Origin: Diogma glabrata
Taxonomy: Eukaryota; Arthropoda; Insecta; Diptera; Cylindrotomidae
Assembly: GCA_963693315.1 (NCBI GenBank)
Contig: OY856186.1
Location: forward strand, 97,806,556-97,870,555
Length of the DNA: 64,000 nucleotides
Direction of reading: 5' to 3'
Shown piece after piece: positions 1 through 12,049 of this stretch (the first letter of the stretch is position 1; every line of letters begins with the position of its first letter). The notes beneath the pieces are model-generated. The model was given only the letters and a program-made list of their open reading frames with translations, was not told the DNA's origin and did not search any database. Made by a program: the position numbers and the translations under genes.

Positions 1-842
1 TACAATTTTAGAGCGATCTAGTTTCGAACCAATGAGAAAATTTTTAAACTTTAAAAAAGTTTATCATTCTCATCAGGGCTAGCCGACTAGATAAACTCTA
101 CCAAAAAATGTTAACGCTAATGATTATAAACCAAAAATTAGGTTACAACTCTAGCGAAGTGTAAAAACAAAAAATTTACATAAACATACATTTAATAAAT
201 TCAGGTTTAGTCAATTAATTTCTCTGGTGATCACTGTTTAACTTTTATAAGTTAATTAATTATAAGTTTACTTTTTAAAGTTTAAAAATTTTCTCATTGG
301 TTCGAAACTAGATCGCTCTAAAATTGTATGGATTGCAAAAAGTTTCATAATTTGCACCATAATTTTTTAGATTCAGTTCTTATATTATTCTTGATGGGAG
401 ATTTTCCATCGGGGTGATGTTACATCACAAATAATTTACTGAATTAATTGTTGATCATGTGTCAATAGACACAAGTGAAGACTAGTCATGTTCTTCTCAC
501 AGATACAATTTTGTTATTCAATACTAGAAAATCTAGAGTATAACAAAACAGTGATCACCAGAGAAATTAATTGACTAAACCTGAATTTATTAAATGTATG
601 TTTATGTAAATTTTTTGTTTTTACACTTCGCTAGAGTTGTAACCTAATTTTTGGTTTATAATCATTAGCGTTAACATTTTTTGGTAGAGTTTATCTAGTC
701 GGCTAGCCCTGATGAGAATGATAAACTTTTTTAAAGTTTAAAAATTTTCTCATTGGTTCGAAACTAGATCGCTCTAAAATTGTATGGATTGCAAAAAGTT
801 TCATAATTTGCACCATAATTTTTTAGATTCAGTTCTTATATA
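1..842. repeat. Foldback repeat with 239-bp inverted arms and an extra direct copy
   Basis: Bases 1-239 are the near-perfect reverse complement of 546-784. In addition 272-384 repeats 729-841 directly (offset 457), so one arm end is present three times. The direct copies continue past 784 to about 841, so the repeat unit is longer than the visible inverted arm, and the left arm is cut by the window edge. There is no coding sequence. This is a foldback-type element or a cluster of partial copies; no TSD can be assigned because the left end lies outside the window. Confidence 0.85.
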
Positions 843-1213
843 AAATATATACTTTTTTCTCCTAAACTCAAACAGTTTTCTAGTCAATATCAATCTATTG
901 AGTTCACAACTCATCTCAAATAAATAACGACATAAATTTTAATGACATTTTTTTTACCATCATAAATAACTAAGAACAAGATAGTTATGCAAAACCAACA
1001 CAAATATCTTAATAATTAATTATTCATAAAAAAAGATAGTTATTTTCTCACCATCGATCAAAAAAATTCTTTTATTCGTTTGACAACCATAATCATAACT
1101 TTATTTTTGGTGTTGATTTGAAACATCAATTGGCTTGTCTTCACAAAAAAACCGTGACGGCAAACGGCATAACTCCTTTGCCGTCATGTCTCATGAAAAT
1201 TAATTTTAGTTTT

Positions 1214-1604
1214 TGAAGTGAAAACTTCTTTTGGCGCACCACAAACAGATTTTTCCGTAGGTAGTAAGTTAGGCTGATCCGTCACGCTCTGAGGTGAAAG
1301 ACTCGAAATAATAATACGAGGTTATGAATGTTTGAATACTGTCTTTTTCAGATTGCAAAATCGATGATGGATTCGTATTCATTCGTATTCATACGTAATA
1401 ATTGTCTTTATTAATTTAATAGTTATTATTGGTACGTAATAAAAAAATTATTTTGACAATTATTTGGTTTACATTGTAAGGTTAGTGTGTGTGTACTTAG
1501 CGGTTTATCGTTCTGACTTGTTTCTCATTTATTCTACTAATACGATCCAAATACTACTAATACGATATCAATTGATTGCGATTGTCAATGAAGTTTTCAC
1601 TTCT
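1214..1604. mobile_element. Possible MITE bounded by a 16-bp inverted motif
   Basis: A 16-base motif at 1214-1229 (core GAAGTGAAAACTTC) recurs inverted at 1589-1604. Similar motifs end small non-autonomous elements in other insects as far as I recall. The similarity stops at the motif and I see no TSD, so the boundaries are tentative. A separate short hairpin (GACGGCAAA/TTTGCCGTC) lies just outside at 1156-1185. Confidence 0.35.
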
Positions 1605-2684
1605 GCCGTGCGGCCTTAAGCACACACTCTTTTTTTTTTATTTAATAATTTTTTTTATTTTTACAATGCATATGTGTTATTGTATAGATGATTAAAACTG
1701 ACGAAGAATGATAACAGCATTTTCGCCTCCAAGCATGTCTCTTGACATAAGGCACATTTCAAAATAAAATCATATTTTACTTTAAGGGTTAATAAGAGTA
1801 ATTTTAAACTATTTTAAGAAATTCGTATAGAAAAAGTTATGCCTATATTTGTAAAGGTACCTGTTTACATCTTATGTATTTATGAATAATATATGTGTGT
1901 ATAGTATAGACCTGAACAGTTTCTATGTAGTTTTTGTCAAGTAAACACGTGCTATATTTCATTATAAATCCGTTAAAAATTAACTTTAAAGGGCTTTAAT
2001 AATTTTTTATGTTATTATTATTTCTGCGTTTTTATTTACCTATCATTGTAATTTAACCTAACAAAATGTAGTTCGGCTTCTAGTGGAAAAAAAGAAAAGT
2101 TACCTAAAAAAGAAAAGTGACAAAAACGGAATGTGACTTACTTCAGATTGGTTATTTCTAAACATCGGGATATTACAAAGCCAACACACAATACTCCTCC
2201 CCAACCCATGATAATATGTGTACTAGAAAATCTAAGATATGTATACTCTTTTGTAAGTGCATTTTAAAATAGCTAATATATTGTCGGAAAGTTTATAGCA
2301 ATTCTCTAGCTATACACGTTTAAACAAATTTAACTGTATGCAGAACACATTTGATTGCAATTTGCAAGATATGTGTTTTTTTTTCTTTTGTGTCAATTTA
2401 TCTGAAAAAGAGAATTTTAAATTCAAAAGATTTCGAGAGTTATGTTTACAACCTAAATAAATAAATATTACTGAAATTGGTCTAAAGAAGATAAAAAAAC
2501 GAATAAAGATTATAGAATTAAAATTTGAAAAAATAATATGGAATAAAAAACAAATGGCGCACCGGTTTAGATATTTCACAATTTTCCACATTTTAAGAAA
2601 ATGAACGTTTGTTCACAGTCAAAAATCGACAATTAAACAATTAGAAATGAATACAAAAAATAAAAATAAATTTGAGACGACTAA
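1605..2684. other. AT-rich DNA with no recognisable feature
   Basis: Short open frames here are low-complexity and resemble no protein family I know. No repeat pairing with the rest of the window was noticed. The stretch 843-1213 is equally featureless apart from the hairpin at 1156-1185. Confidence 0.5.
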
Positions 2685-3214
2685 GGGCCGATTGTATTAA
2701 CAAGGATGGATAGAAAAAAATCCGAGAATAAAGTTATATCTTCATCCGAGAATTTTATTTTTCGTCGATTGTATGAACACGGATAGTATTTTTCGTATTT
2801 TTGTTTTTATTCCATTTTTATAGCACTATTTTTATAAGTGGCAATACTTTGCTTTTGCTTTTCTATTAAATAAATTTAAGTATAAGTTAATAACAATTAT
2901 TTCAAAACTTAAAATAATTATATTAAAAATATAATTTATTTTACTATTAAGTAATATCAAAAAACAAATTTTAGAAACGCACAAATTTAAATTAAAAAAT
3001 AACCAAAAATTCAAAGCAAAATTATCCTGCTATGTGTATGTCAAGAAAAAAAAACAAATTGTTTTATCCACTCTGCTATACAAGAAAAACAGAGAATAAA
3101 AGATAGGATAGGATAGAACAAAACCCTCGTATACATTTTTCGTTCCATCGTGATTCATACAATCGACGTGGTATCCGAGGATATATCTTCTATTCGCGTT
3201 CATACAATCGGCCC
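2685..3214. mobile_element. PIF/Harbinger-like MITE, about 530 bp
   Basis: The left end reads GGGCCGATTGTATTAAC and the right end is its inverted counterpart, ending in CGGCCC. Flanking triplets are TAA (2682-2684) and TGA (3215-3217), compatible with the 3-bp TSD of PIF/Harbinger elements after one change. GGG-starting ends are common in that superfamily. Inside the ends, further imperfect inversion surrounds AT-rich DNA without a transposase. The same terminal sequence occurs as a tiny palindrome at 16642-16663, showing this is a family. Confidence 0.7.
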
Positions 3215-4194
3215 TGAATGTTGCAGTGCGACGCGATGCGATGCAATCTTACATGTTAGTCCGAAAACATTAAAATTTTTTGTCAACCATTTTTTCGCCA
3301 ATGAGATGCAAACTGTTGCTCGAGAATAAAGTGGCTCAACTATAAGCAACTCATCATTAATATACTATTTTTGGATCAATTAAAAGCTTATACCTAGCAA
3401 CAAATCTGTTCATTAACTTTGAAAAGTTTTTAACAGTTTTGGTGTTCGTACACTTTCACATATACTCAAATAAACTGAGAATTTGAAATTTGCATAAATT
3501 ACATAAGTTTATAATAAAAATATATATGAAAATTTTATTATTTGTTGTAACTTGGAACATTATGTAAATTAAATACTGAAAATATTATTTATTCGTTTTT
3601 AATTAGTAAATAAATTTGTATATAGTTCTTGAAGCATTGGAGTTAGTTTTTGTAGTATTTATGTTGTTGGTTTTTTATGCAAATTTGTTAAGTTGGAATG
3701 AAAAGGTTGAAATGTTAAATCGTTAAATTATTGCGTGTATTTAATTTTTATTTCGATTCAATAAGAAACCCGTACTGAGCTTTATATCTGTCTCATCCAT
3801 TTCGTATTGACCTAGAAGCTTAACCTATACTTCGTAGCAGAACTTTATCTTTATAGAAACGATCATCAGTCATCTTTAATATCACCCATAACAAAACATC
3901 TTATGGAAATCAAAAAAGTAAAGAAAACAAGAAAAGATCAAAAAAACTGAATCGATCGTACTGGTAAAAATATGGAGGGGCTGAAATCTCACAGCTCTGA
4001 GATATCAAGACTTCGGTCTGGGTTAAGGATTTTGATATAGTTTTCTGCAAAAAACTTTTATGAGGACATGGTTTTTAGTTTTGGGCAGCGATGTACATCA
4101 AACATAACTCTTTGTTAAAGTACAAGTATTTTTTATCTCTGTTTAAAAATTTATTACAAAGCTAACACGAAACATCAATACGTTGCCGGAAAAT
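3215..4194. other. AT-rich DNA with no recognisable feature
   Basis: No coding potential, inverted ends or copies elsewhere in the window were noticed in this stretch. Confidence 0.45.
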
Positions 4195-4605
4195 ATAATC
4201 AAAATTCCAAAAATATTGTTAAATTAAATAAAATCAAACTTTTTCAAAATTCCAAAAATATTCCAAAAATTAGAATAAAATCAAATATTTAAATTTTTTC
4301 TAAATACCATAATAATATTTCAAAAATTCTTAAAAATTCAAACTTTTTCTAAAATTCTAAAAATATTTCAAAAATTATTACAAAATCAAAAATTGAAACT
4401 TTTTTCAAAATTCCAAAAATTATAATAATATCAAAAATTAAAAATTTTTCAAAATTCTAAAAATATTTCAAAAACTCTTACAAAATCAAAAATTAAAACT
4501 TTTGCCGAAATTCTAAAAATATTGCAAAAATTATTACAATATCAAAAATACAAACTTTTTCAAAATTCCAAAAATATTTCAAAAACTATAACAAATTCAA
4601 AAATT
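4195..4605. repeat. AT-rich tandem repeat, unit about 60 bp
   Basis: About seven diverged units are built from the pieces AAATTCCAAAAATATTTC, AAAAATTATTACAAAATC and AAACTTTTTC in the same order. The copies differ by many substitutions and small indels, so the array is old. It lies just upstream of the longer tandem array at 4640. Confidence 0.75.
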
Positions 4606-4639
4606 TCCATGTCCAATTTCATTTTAAATTACATTTACG

Positions 4640-6420
4640 TCATAAAAACAGCTACATTTTTTTTCCTAAAAAATTGGCTAAAAAATTAAATGAAATCATA
4701 TTTTGACACACTTGACATTATTTTTTGACAAACTTATAATGCCATAATTCTCTATAATAATAATAAAATATCATGTCATACGAACTATTAATTTTATTTT
4801 TTTCTAAAAAAATTGGGTAAAAAATAAATAAAAACCTTTCTTTTGACACACTTGACAACATTTTTTGACAAACTTATAATGCCATAATTCTATTTAATAA
4901 TAATAAAATTTCATTTCAAACTAGTGATTGCAAATTACCCGATTTCAAATTACCCGGTTACTCGATTAGTATTTTCCAAATTACCCGGATTACCCGGATA
5001 ACCCGGGTAGTTATAAAAAAATTAAAAGATGAAAAACAATAAAAAAAAACCTCACAGTAGTAAACTAAAAATTGATCATTTTTTAATTGTAAAATAATAT
5101 TTCAAAAATATTAAAGCATTTAGGGTAGCTGTATTGATCTGATTTCGTATTTTTTTTTAAATTCCTGCAATAGAAAAAACCCTAAAAAACCCGCTCCGAT
5201 AAAGTGGATGTTGGCTTCACGGTCAATAACGATTGATTTAAATTTTCTATCATTTTTTTCGGTTTCCTTTATTTACATACAACATTTTCAGCTCTTTATC
5301 AAGTGTAGTACCACTGTTATCTATAGTAGATCTTGTGTAGACAGCAATACATTTTTGTAGTTGTAAATTTTCAATATTATAATTAGCCGCATCATTATCC
5401 GATTTGATTTTTCATTACTGACGTATTTCCCTATTTAGTTGAAATTATTCGTGCGCATCCAACTACGTGGCACCGAGATTTATCTGGTGACATTTTCTTG
5501 AACTGGTCCCAAACTTTCGATGACACTTATTTTAATTATTAGCTTAAATCTTAAATAAAAACTTATCATAATATATTTACCGTTTCTATTTTAAACTAAA
5601 TATAAACAAATAACCAATGAAGATCCTTAATTTTTTATGACTTAATTTTAATTTTAAGAAGAACTAAAATTGCATAAATTTTGTTATGTGTTCTTCGTTG
5701 TTTTTCTGTTGTTTTCGTAATCCAAACAATAATAATCAACTAGAGGGCAGTTTAATGTTTACGGATGTGGTTGGTTTAATGTTTATGGACATCTTGCAAT
5801 TTGTATGGTTAGAATAGAATCATTTGTCAACAGCTAGCATTAAGAATAATTCAAATTTGCAAAAAGAGAACGAGCTGAATTTTATTTTGTAAATTTTATT
5901 GAGAAAAAACTGGACCTTTTGTTGTTCGGGTATTCGACCAAAATATCCGGATATTAAATACCCGAAAAATCTTCCTAAATACCCGGGTATCCGGGTACCC
6001 GGATACCAAGATTGCAAACACTATTTCAAACAAACACTTTTATTTTTTTTGCGAAAAATTAGGTAAAAAACTAACTAAAAATCTTTTGACACACTTGACA
6101 ACATTTTTTTGACAAACTTATAATGCCATAATTCTCAATAATAATAATTAAATTTCATTTCAAACAAACAATTTTATTTTTTCCAAAAAATTGGGTAAAA
6201 AAATAAATAAAATCTTTCTTTTGACACACTTGACAACACTTTTTTGACAAACTTATAATGCCATAATTCTCAATAATAATAATAAAACTTCATTTCAAAC
6301 AAACAATTAATTTTATTTTTTTTCCAAAAAAATGTGTAAAAAAATAAATAAAAATTTTTCTTTTGACACACTTGACAACTTTTTTTTGACAAACTTATAA
6401 TGCAATAATCTAGTTTTTGA
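4640..6420. repeat. Tandem array, unit about 135-140 bp, split by a hAT element
   Basis: The marker TTTTGACACACTTGACA recurs near 4701, 4841, 6083, 6219 and 6361, each followed by GACAAACTTATAATGC and a run of AATAATAATAA. The 1.24-kb jump between units two and three is explained by the hAT insertion at 4922-6023; removing it restores a spacing near 133 bp. At least five units are present, with no coding sequence. Confidence 0.85.
4922..6023. mobile_element. Non-autonomous hAT element, 1,102 bp, with 8-bp TSD
   Basis: The left end is TAGTGATTGCAAATTACCCG and the right end reads CAAACACTA in inverse orientation, matching at the TAGTGNTTGCAA level. An exact 8-bp target duplication TTTCAAAC lies at 4914-4921 and 6024-6031. 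Both subterminal regions carry repeated ACCCGG/CCGGGT motifs, as hAT elements often do. The interior shows no convincing transposase. The target is a unit of the surrounding tandem array, so the insertion postdates the array. Confidence 0.92.
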
Positions 6421-7868
6421 TCTCACATACCAATCCCGACCCTCAAGATTTCTCCAAATTTAATGTTCCTACTCGTAATCACTTAAAATGAACGTTTTTT
6501 AAGCCAAAAATATGAAAATTTGCTATTTTTGACACACATAATGATTTTTTGACACACTTCCGGTACAGTTATCGAACACAGCGTCCTTTCGGACTTGTCC
6601 CTTGAGTATACCTATTTTTAGAAAAATAAATTTTTGAAATCCCTCCAGCGGTTTTCCCTGCAGCGTAGGTAATGACGGCCGGCAGGAGGAGGAAAAGGAG
6701 GAAAAAGGAGAACTAATTCGAATATCGACACATTCGAAAAATAATGAAGGTTTTATTTTCACACAATTTATCAATTATCAATGCCTTTGGTCTGTTACCA
6801 CAACTATAACATCTTTGATTCGGTGTCAGCTTCGTCGCCGTCCTATCTTAATAGTTTAAGCGTATGTTCGTTTTTCAGAATATTAGTTTTCAGATCTGGC
6901 TTTTAATTAACATTTCTTGACTGTACTGTTGAAAAAAAATGGTCAACTTAGCAGCTGGAATTAATCAAATCTATAGAACTAAGTGGTGGGGTAAAATTCA
7001 ACACTAATGTGGAGTTGTTAGATAAAAAGAAAACAAAGCTGTTTACGTAAGACCCAATATCATCAGAGTCACCAGATAATAGATTTGCAAATTAACTGGT
7101 CCTTGTTTTGCTTTAGTCTATTTCTATACCAAAAAGCAGTGTGATTGCAACACTCCTTTTTACTGATACAACTATATTGCTACTTGCTTGATCTGCTGTT
7201 GATAGTTTTTTTAATAAATAACTTTTAAGATTTGATGGATGTTTTAGTTAGAGAAAACATTTTTTTATAACTGAGTTTTATTATGTAAGTTTAGAACATT
7301 TTGGTTTTTGAGATTTTCTATTAGTCATATTATCTATTGCTGTGATGCTCAATATATGATGTCTAAATAAACTTTTCGTTTTTACTTTCGTTTAAATATA
7401 CCTTAATTCAAATAGAAATGACGTTACAAAATATGTAAAATTTGTGTTACGCTGATATCAAATAAAAACGAAATAGGTTAAACTCATAGTATAGTATAGC
7501 TAATTAGTATATTATCAAACGTCAGTTCCATTAATTAGTATTTAAAAATGATTTCGTTAGTAAATGTACGATTAAAGTAAAAAAGATAAGCCAAAAGGTT
7601 ATCATTACACGCGTAATTAATTGTATTCCTGTAATTATGATTGTTTTTGTTATTTTGTGTTTATAAAGAAAATTAGGCCTTTAAACTGATAGTATTTATT
7701 GTGTTACGTTGATTGTAGATAACATAATGATAACAAGCTTTGTTGTGAGAACACACCTATAAGTTGATAGTTTGTTGCTCGCAGCACCATTGTCTTGTAA
7801 ACTTAAAATCATGTAACATTCTCCTTTCTAAATATAAAATATGCTAGAGCTAGACTATGCATATATAT
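6421..7868. other. AT-rich DNA without recognisable genes
   Basis: A slightly GC-richer patch around 6540-6720 (purine-rich GGAGGAGGAAAAGG) has no protein match I recognise. The rest is simple AT-rich sequence. Confidence 0.45.
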
Positions 7869-8527
7869 TGTTTGGATTCTACATAAACGCAATGAAATAC
7901 AAAACCTTAATTTTCGATTTACAATATTTCAAAATAGATCAAGGTCACATTCTTTTCTTAGAAAAAGGGTCAACATGAAAAACAATTAAATTACTTTATA
8001 AATCAAATCAACATATAACGTCTAATAATCGAATATTCTAATATTTTCTCAAGGTTTCTGAAAAGTGACCTAGAATAATCGAGAAGTTAGCAGAATCGCA
8101 TGTAAGAAATCGCTCTTGCAAAATTAAGTTACTTTTTATTTTAACCTGCGATGGATAATGAAAAAAGTGCGATATTTTAAATAGTATAAGTGAAATTAAT
8201 TGTAAACGAAAGTTGTACCGTGCATATAAAATCGTGTAAATAGAAGTTATTTTTAAATTAGTTTTTGTAAATAATGTTTGAAGTGTTATTGGAAATTTCT
8301 ACAATCAACCGTTGGAGTTTCTGAAGCTGTTGAAAGAATATTCTAGCTAGGAATATTGTTTGCTGTATTGTTTCCTGATGTTGTGCAACATTCAAGGAGT
8401 TGAAGACTTAATAAAACCGGGTGTTTTTGCTTACTAATTAGTGATTGAATCTAGGAAGAGATTTGGGAATTGCGTTTATCGAATTGTGGGTAAGGCCAAT
8501 TCGAAGTAAGATTGGAAAAACGTAACA
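7869..8527 (+). mobile_element. Solo LTR, copy 1
   Basis: This 659-bp segment begins TGTTTGG and ends CGTAACA, and is flanked on both sides by the 4-bp duplication ATAT (7865-7868 and 8528-8531). It aligns along its length to 60814-61438, which has better-preserved TGTTACG...CGTAACA ends and the same TSD. An AATAAAA signal in the last third points to + orientation. No primer-binding site, gag or pol adjoins it, so it is a solo LTR. The ATAT target and 4-bp duplication fit Ty3/Gypsy-type elements, but the family is inferred. Confidence 0.85.
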
Positions 8528-8989
8528 ATATTATTCTTGCAAATTTAACTTTCTTCCTGCTCATTAATGGTTATTTTCTTATGGTGGTGGTAGAAATAAG
8601 CGTTTGATTCTCGGAGTGAAATGATCAAAGAGCATTTTCGACTGCTTGATTGTTTACTAACCATTTCATTTTATTCTTCTTTCTTTAATATCAACGTAAT
8701 GGAAATGAATTTATTTTACTTACTCTCTTACGTTTTACGATACCCGCAAAGTTGAAAGGTCCTTTAATGTCATCAGTTTTTGGTTTTTCTGAATTCAAAG
8801 AAATAAATATTACTATGAACATAAACTACTAAGAAGTACAGGTACACCAGGAACCCGAATTTGATTTAATGGATAAAATAAAATTTTCTTGATACGCATC
8901 TTTGTACACATTTTCGTCAGGATTCAATTCTATTAGGAATAACATGAAATTTTTTTTCTTGTAAATGTGGAAAAACTTTCATCTAGGCC

Positions 8990-9790
8990 AACTTAAAATT
9001 GCACCTTTTTGACAATAATTCAAAAACTGTGCACTGCAAAATTGCGATGTTACTTAAAGTCGATGCTTTTCTAATGACACCCTCCTTGACTGGGTTTTTA
9101 ACCCCAGCACACTCCCACCGCATTAATAAATATAATTATGAGTATTTGTATATTTTGCATTTAAATCTTACTAATTTTTCTAGCATTCCACAATTTTATG
9201 TTTTTCGATCAATTAGTTTTGGAACTATGTGGCGAAAGAACACATGAAAAAACGCCATTAATTAAAATTCAGAACTATACACAGTTGAAAAAGTTACTGC
9301 TATTTTTATTTAAAGCTTTGCAATATGGATTATGTAAAGCAAGTTATTATTAAATTGTAACACAGATGTTGCATTTAAACTAATTTGAATGCAAAACTAC
9401 AAATTTTAGTACAATTCTAACATCATTTTTTATAGAAATGGTAGAAGATTGAAAACAACTCGCTATACGCTAGAATTTTGAAAACAACTTGCTAATGCAA
9501 AGAGCATTAAGTTTATCTTTAAAGCAAATTTTGCTTTGTTTTATAATAGAGAATTCCGTAGAACATATATGTGTAGCAATTTGCATATATTCAGCTTTCT
9601 TTTAACTGTGTACAAAAAACTCTGAGGTGTACAACTTTAAAGTAAATTTTTAAGGAATACTGAACTATACTAAAGCCCTCGCATATGATACTCTACTTGA
9701 CTCGGTAAAACAAAGTATTTTCTTAAAGGCCACACTTTCTTAAAGACAAACGAAAACAACTTTATTAATTTTAGAAACTTCTGTGAACAT
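8990..9790 (+). repeat. Dispersed repeat R, single copy
   Basis: The order of blocks matches 24770-25260 and 56260-59060: GTGCACTGCAAAATT, a clause near AATGACACCC, an AATAAATATAATTATGAG block, a TTACTAATTTTTCTA block, an AAAACGCCATTA block, and a final block around CTTAAAG and AAACGAAAAC. No conserved protein is encoded; apparent frames differ between copies. It is interrupted at about 9282-9608. Confidence 0.75.
9282..9608. mobile_element. Possible small hAT-like MITE inside repeat R
   Basis: Comparison with other R copies shows about 330 extra bases here. The insert starts CAGTTGAAAAAG and ends CTTTTAACTG, a short inverted pair. Flanks TATACA and TGTACA are similar but not identical, so the TSD is uncertain. 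Confidence 0.45.
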
Positions 9791-9794
9791 TTTT

Positions 9795-11430
9795 AACTTC
9801 CCGATATGGGAAGTTATTGTTTTTGGGTCGATTTTCGAAATTGGAATTTTTATGATATCTTTACGTTTCATGACCTCCTGAAGCTGTTTAGACTATTTTT
9901 AGCTGGCAGTCTGTATGTGTGTGTGTGTGGGTACCGCTGCGTGGAGAATTTTTGCCCAACGCTTTCTTAAATCATGAGATTATGTAATATCATGAGATAT
10001 CATGAGATTAAATAAGATTAAATAATGCTATCAAGGTCGTGAAGCTTCCATATTGTTTGTGATCATGTCAGACATTTATAATGAGATTTGTATAAACGGT
10101 TGCTATCTTAGTTTTTGAAATTTTTAACAAAATGTGAAAAAACTTCGTGTTATTTTCTTTATGCAACCGCATGATATCTGGATGAAACTTTGGTACGTAA
10201 ATGAGCTGCAAACGCATCCGGGTTTACTTGAATATCAAAAACCTGAGGTTTTTTCTAAATTTGACAAAAAGGTTCGAGAGTAGATTGCTTGGTCAACTGT
10301 TTATTAACTTCCCGATATAAGAAATTATTGTTTTTGGGTCGATTTTCAAAATCGAAATTTTTATAATATCTTTACGTTTCAAGACCTTCTGAAGCTGTTT
10401 AGGCTATTTTTTGCTGCTTGTATGTATGCGTGTGTGGGTACGTGCGTGTGTATCGTCGTATGTAGACAAAACTTTGTCCAACGCTTTCTCAACAACGGAT
10501 GATCCGATTTCAACTTTACTGGTCACAATCGATATATCCTGGCGAAACTTGCAGCCCAGTTCTTTTCTAATGAAAAGTTCATTTATTTTTTAGTGGTTTC
10601 CGGAAACTGGAAATCATGTCTTGCAAATATTACGAGAATAAATAATGCTTACAAGACCATTTATCTTCCATTTTGTGTGTCATCATGTCAGAAATTTATA
10701 ATGACATTTGTATAAACAATTGCTATCTTACTTTTTGAGTTTTTTTAAGAAAATTTGAAAAATAGGTGTTATTTTCATTACGCAAACGCATGAGAACTTG
10801 ATGAAACTTTTGAATTAAAATGAGCTGCAAACGCATCCGGGTTTATTTGAATATGGAAAATATGCTATTTTCAATGAGCTATTTTCAAAATTTGGCAAAG
10901 GAGTCGGGGAGGATGTTTGTGGTTCGTTAAACAACTATTTTTTTAGACTTCAATAGCACTCACTCCTGACATTTAATTTTGTTGAAACTTAGAGCATAAG
11001 GTTTTTGTAATGTTTATAGTAGTTTTGCAACTTGTCACTTTCGGTTAAAAAACTTTATCTTATTCTTTTAAATATGTATATCACAACAACAGCCACATTT
11101 ATTAAGTGTTTTTGCCGAATGTTTGGTAAAACTTTTTAGTTAACATGAGATAGAACAAATTTGCTTTTGAGGTGTTTTGTATATAGTGATCGCCGTTCAT
11201 CAAACAAAAGATGACCTTATATCTTACCATAAGGTTAGGTTGTTGTGTTGGAGATCATTTTTGATATTGATCATTTTAATGATATCTTCACCTTTCAATA
11301 CCTTCTGAATCGGTCTAGACAACTTATTTTAGTTTGCAGTTTGAGTGTTAGTATGTTATTAAATTTAAATATGATTACACACTGCACGTACACTTTCAAA
11401 TTCTATTTAAAAATTATTACAATTGATGTC
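9795..11430 (+). repeat. Dispersed repeat S, two long copies and one partial in tandem
   Basis: Copy 1 starts at 9795 with the perfect palindrome AACTTCCCGATATGGGAAGTT and runs to about 10290. Copy 2 runs about 10307-10930, with the same order of blocks: TTTTTGGGTCGATTTTC, TCTTTACGTTTCA, CTGAAGCTGTTTAG, a TGTGTG-rich tract, TCATGTCAG, and GAGCTGCAAACGCATCC. A third partial copy lies near 11245-11350. The family resembles an abundant insect repeat I have seen, but I cannot name it. It is non-coding; the short TG tract is a microsatellite inside the repeat. Confidence 0.75.
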
Positions 11431-11634
11431 TCGTATAATAAATAAATCTGAATTTTGCGTATTTAAGGCTTTAAAAACCCTCATTGAGCTAATATTCACT
11501 TTTTGTTGACTTTTTTTTCAAATTTGATTTAATATTTATTTTGTAATTTTTCGTGTTTTATTTGTATTTATTGCAGTTAAATTATATTGTATAATTTTTT
11601 TGATGTTTGGTATTTTAGTATACCTTATCCAGTA

Positions 11635-11720
11635 ACTGGTTAGTTTTTAATCTTACGGGAAGTTCTTGGCGTGGCCCCTACGGTCACACCCCCATCCCAC
11701 TAGTTTCCTTTGAATTTAAT
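11635..11720. repeat. GC-richer patch, possible end of repeat S
   Basis: The patch TTACGGGAAGTTCTTGG followed by GGCCCC and CACACCCCCATCCCAC is much richer in GC than its surroundings and includes the GGGAAGTT word of the S palindrome. It may be the distal end of S, but only sequence flavour supports this. Confidence 0.3.
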
Positions 11721-12049
11721 CCAATAAATTTCTCTAGAATGTAATAACATAATTGAATGTTAATTTTAGTTAAAAACTAATTGTCAACGAATTCCTCTCG
11801 GCCAGCTTGATAATAGTTTTCGGCATACGGTCTCGGACTATTTTACCAATCTTACTTGCTTTTGAAATTTTCGCAAAAAATTATTTCGATTTTTCACATC
11901 ATCATTAAGTTTCTGCCTTGCTGCAAAGGAAGGAAAATTTGACATCATTTAAGTTCAAAAGGTTGAAAAAGGTAGTCAACCTCCATAAACAAACTAGTAG
12001 TCCGCAAACCAGCAAGGTAGTCCGCATGCAAACAGAACTAGAAAAAGAT

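Noticed and set aside
4195..6420. CRISPR-like regular repeats
   Set aside because: The repeats are contiguous and diverged with no unique spacers, and the DNA is eukaryotic.
7445..7710. TGTTACG words at 7445 and 7702 as alternative starts of solo LTR copy 1
   Set aside because: Alignment to copy 2 and the matching ATAT flank place the start at 7869; the other words are not followed by LTR-like sequence.
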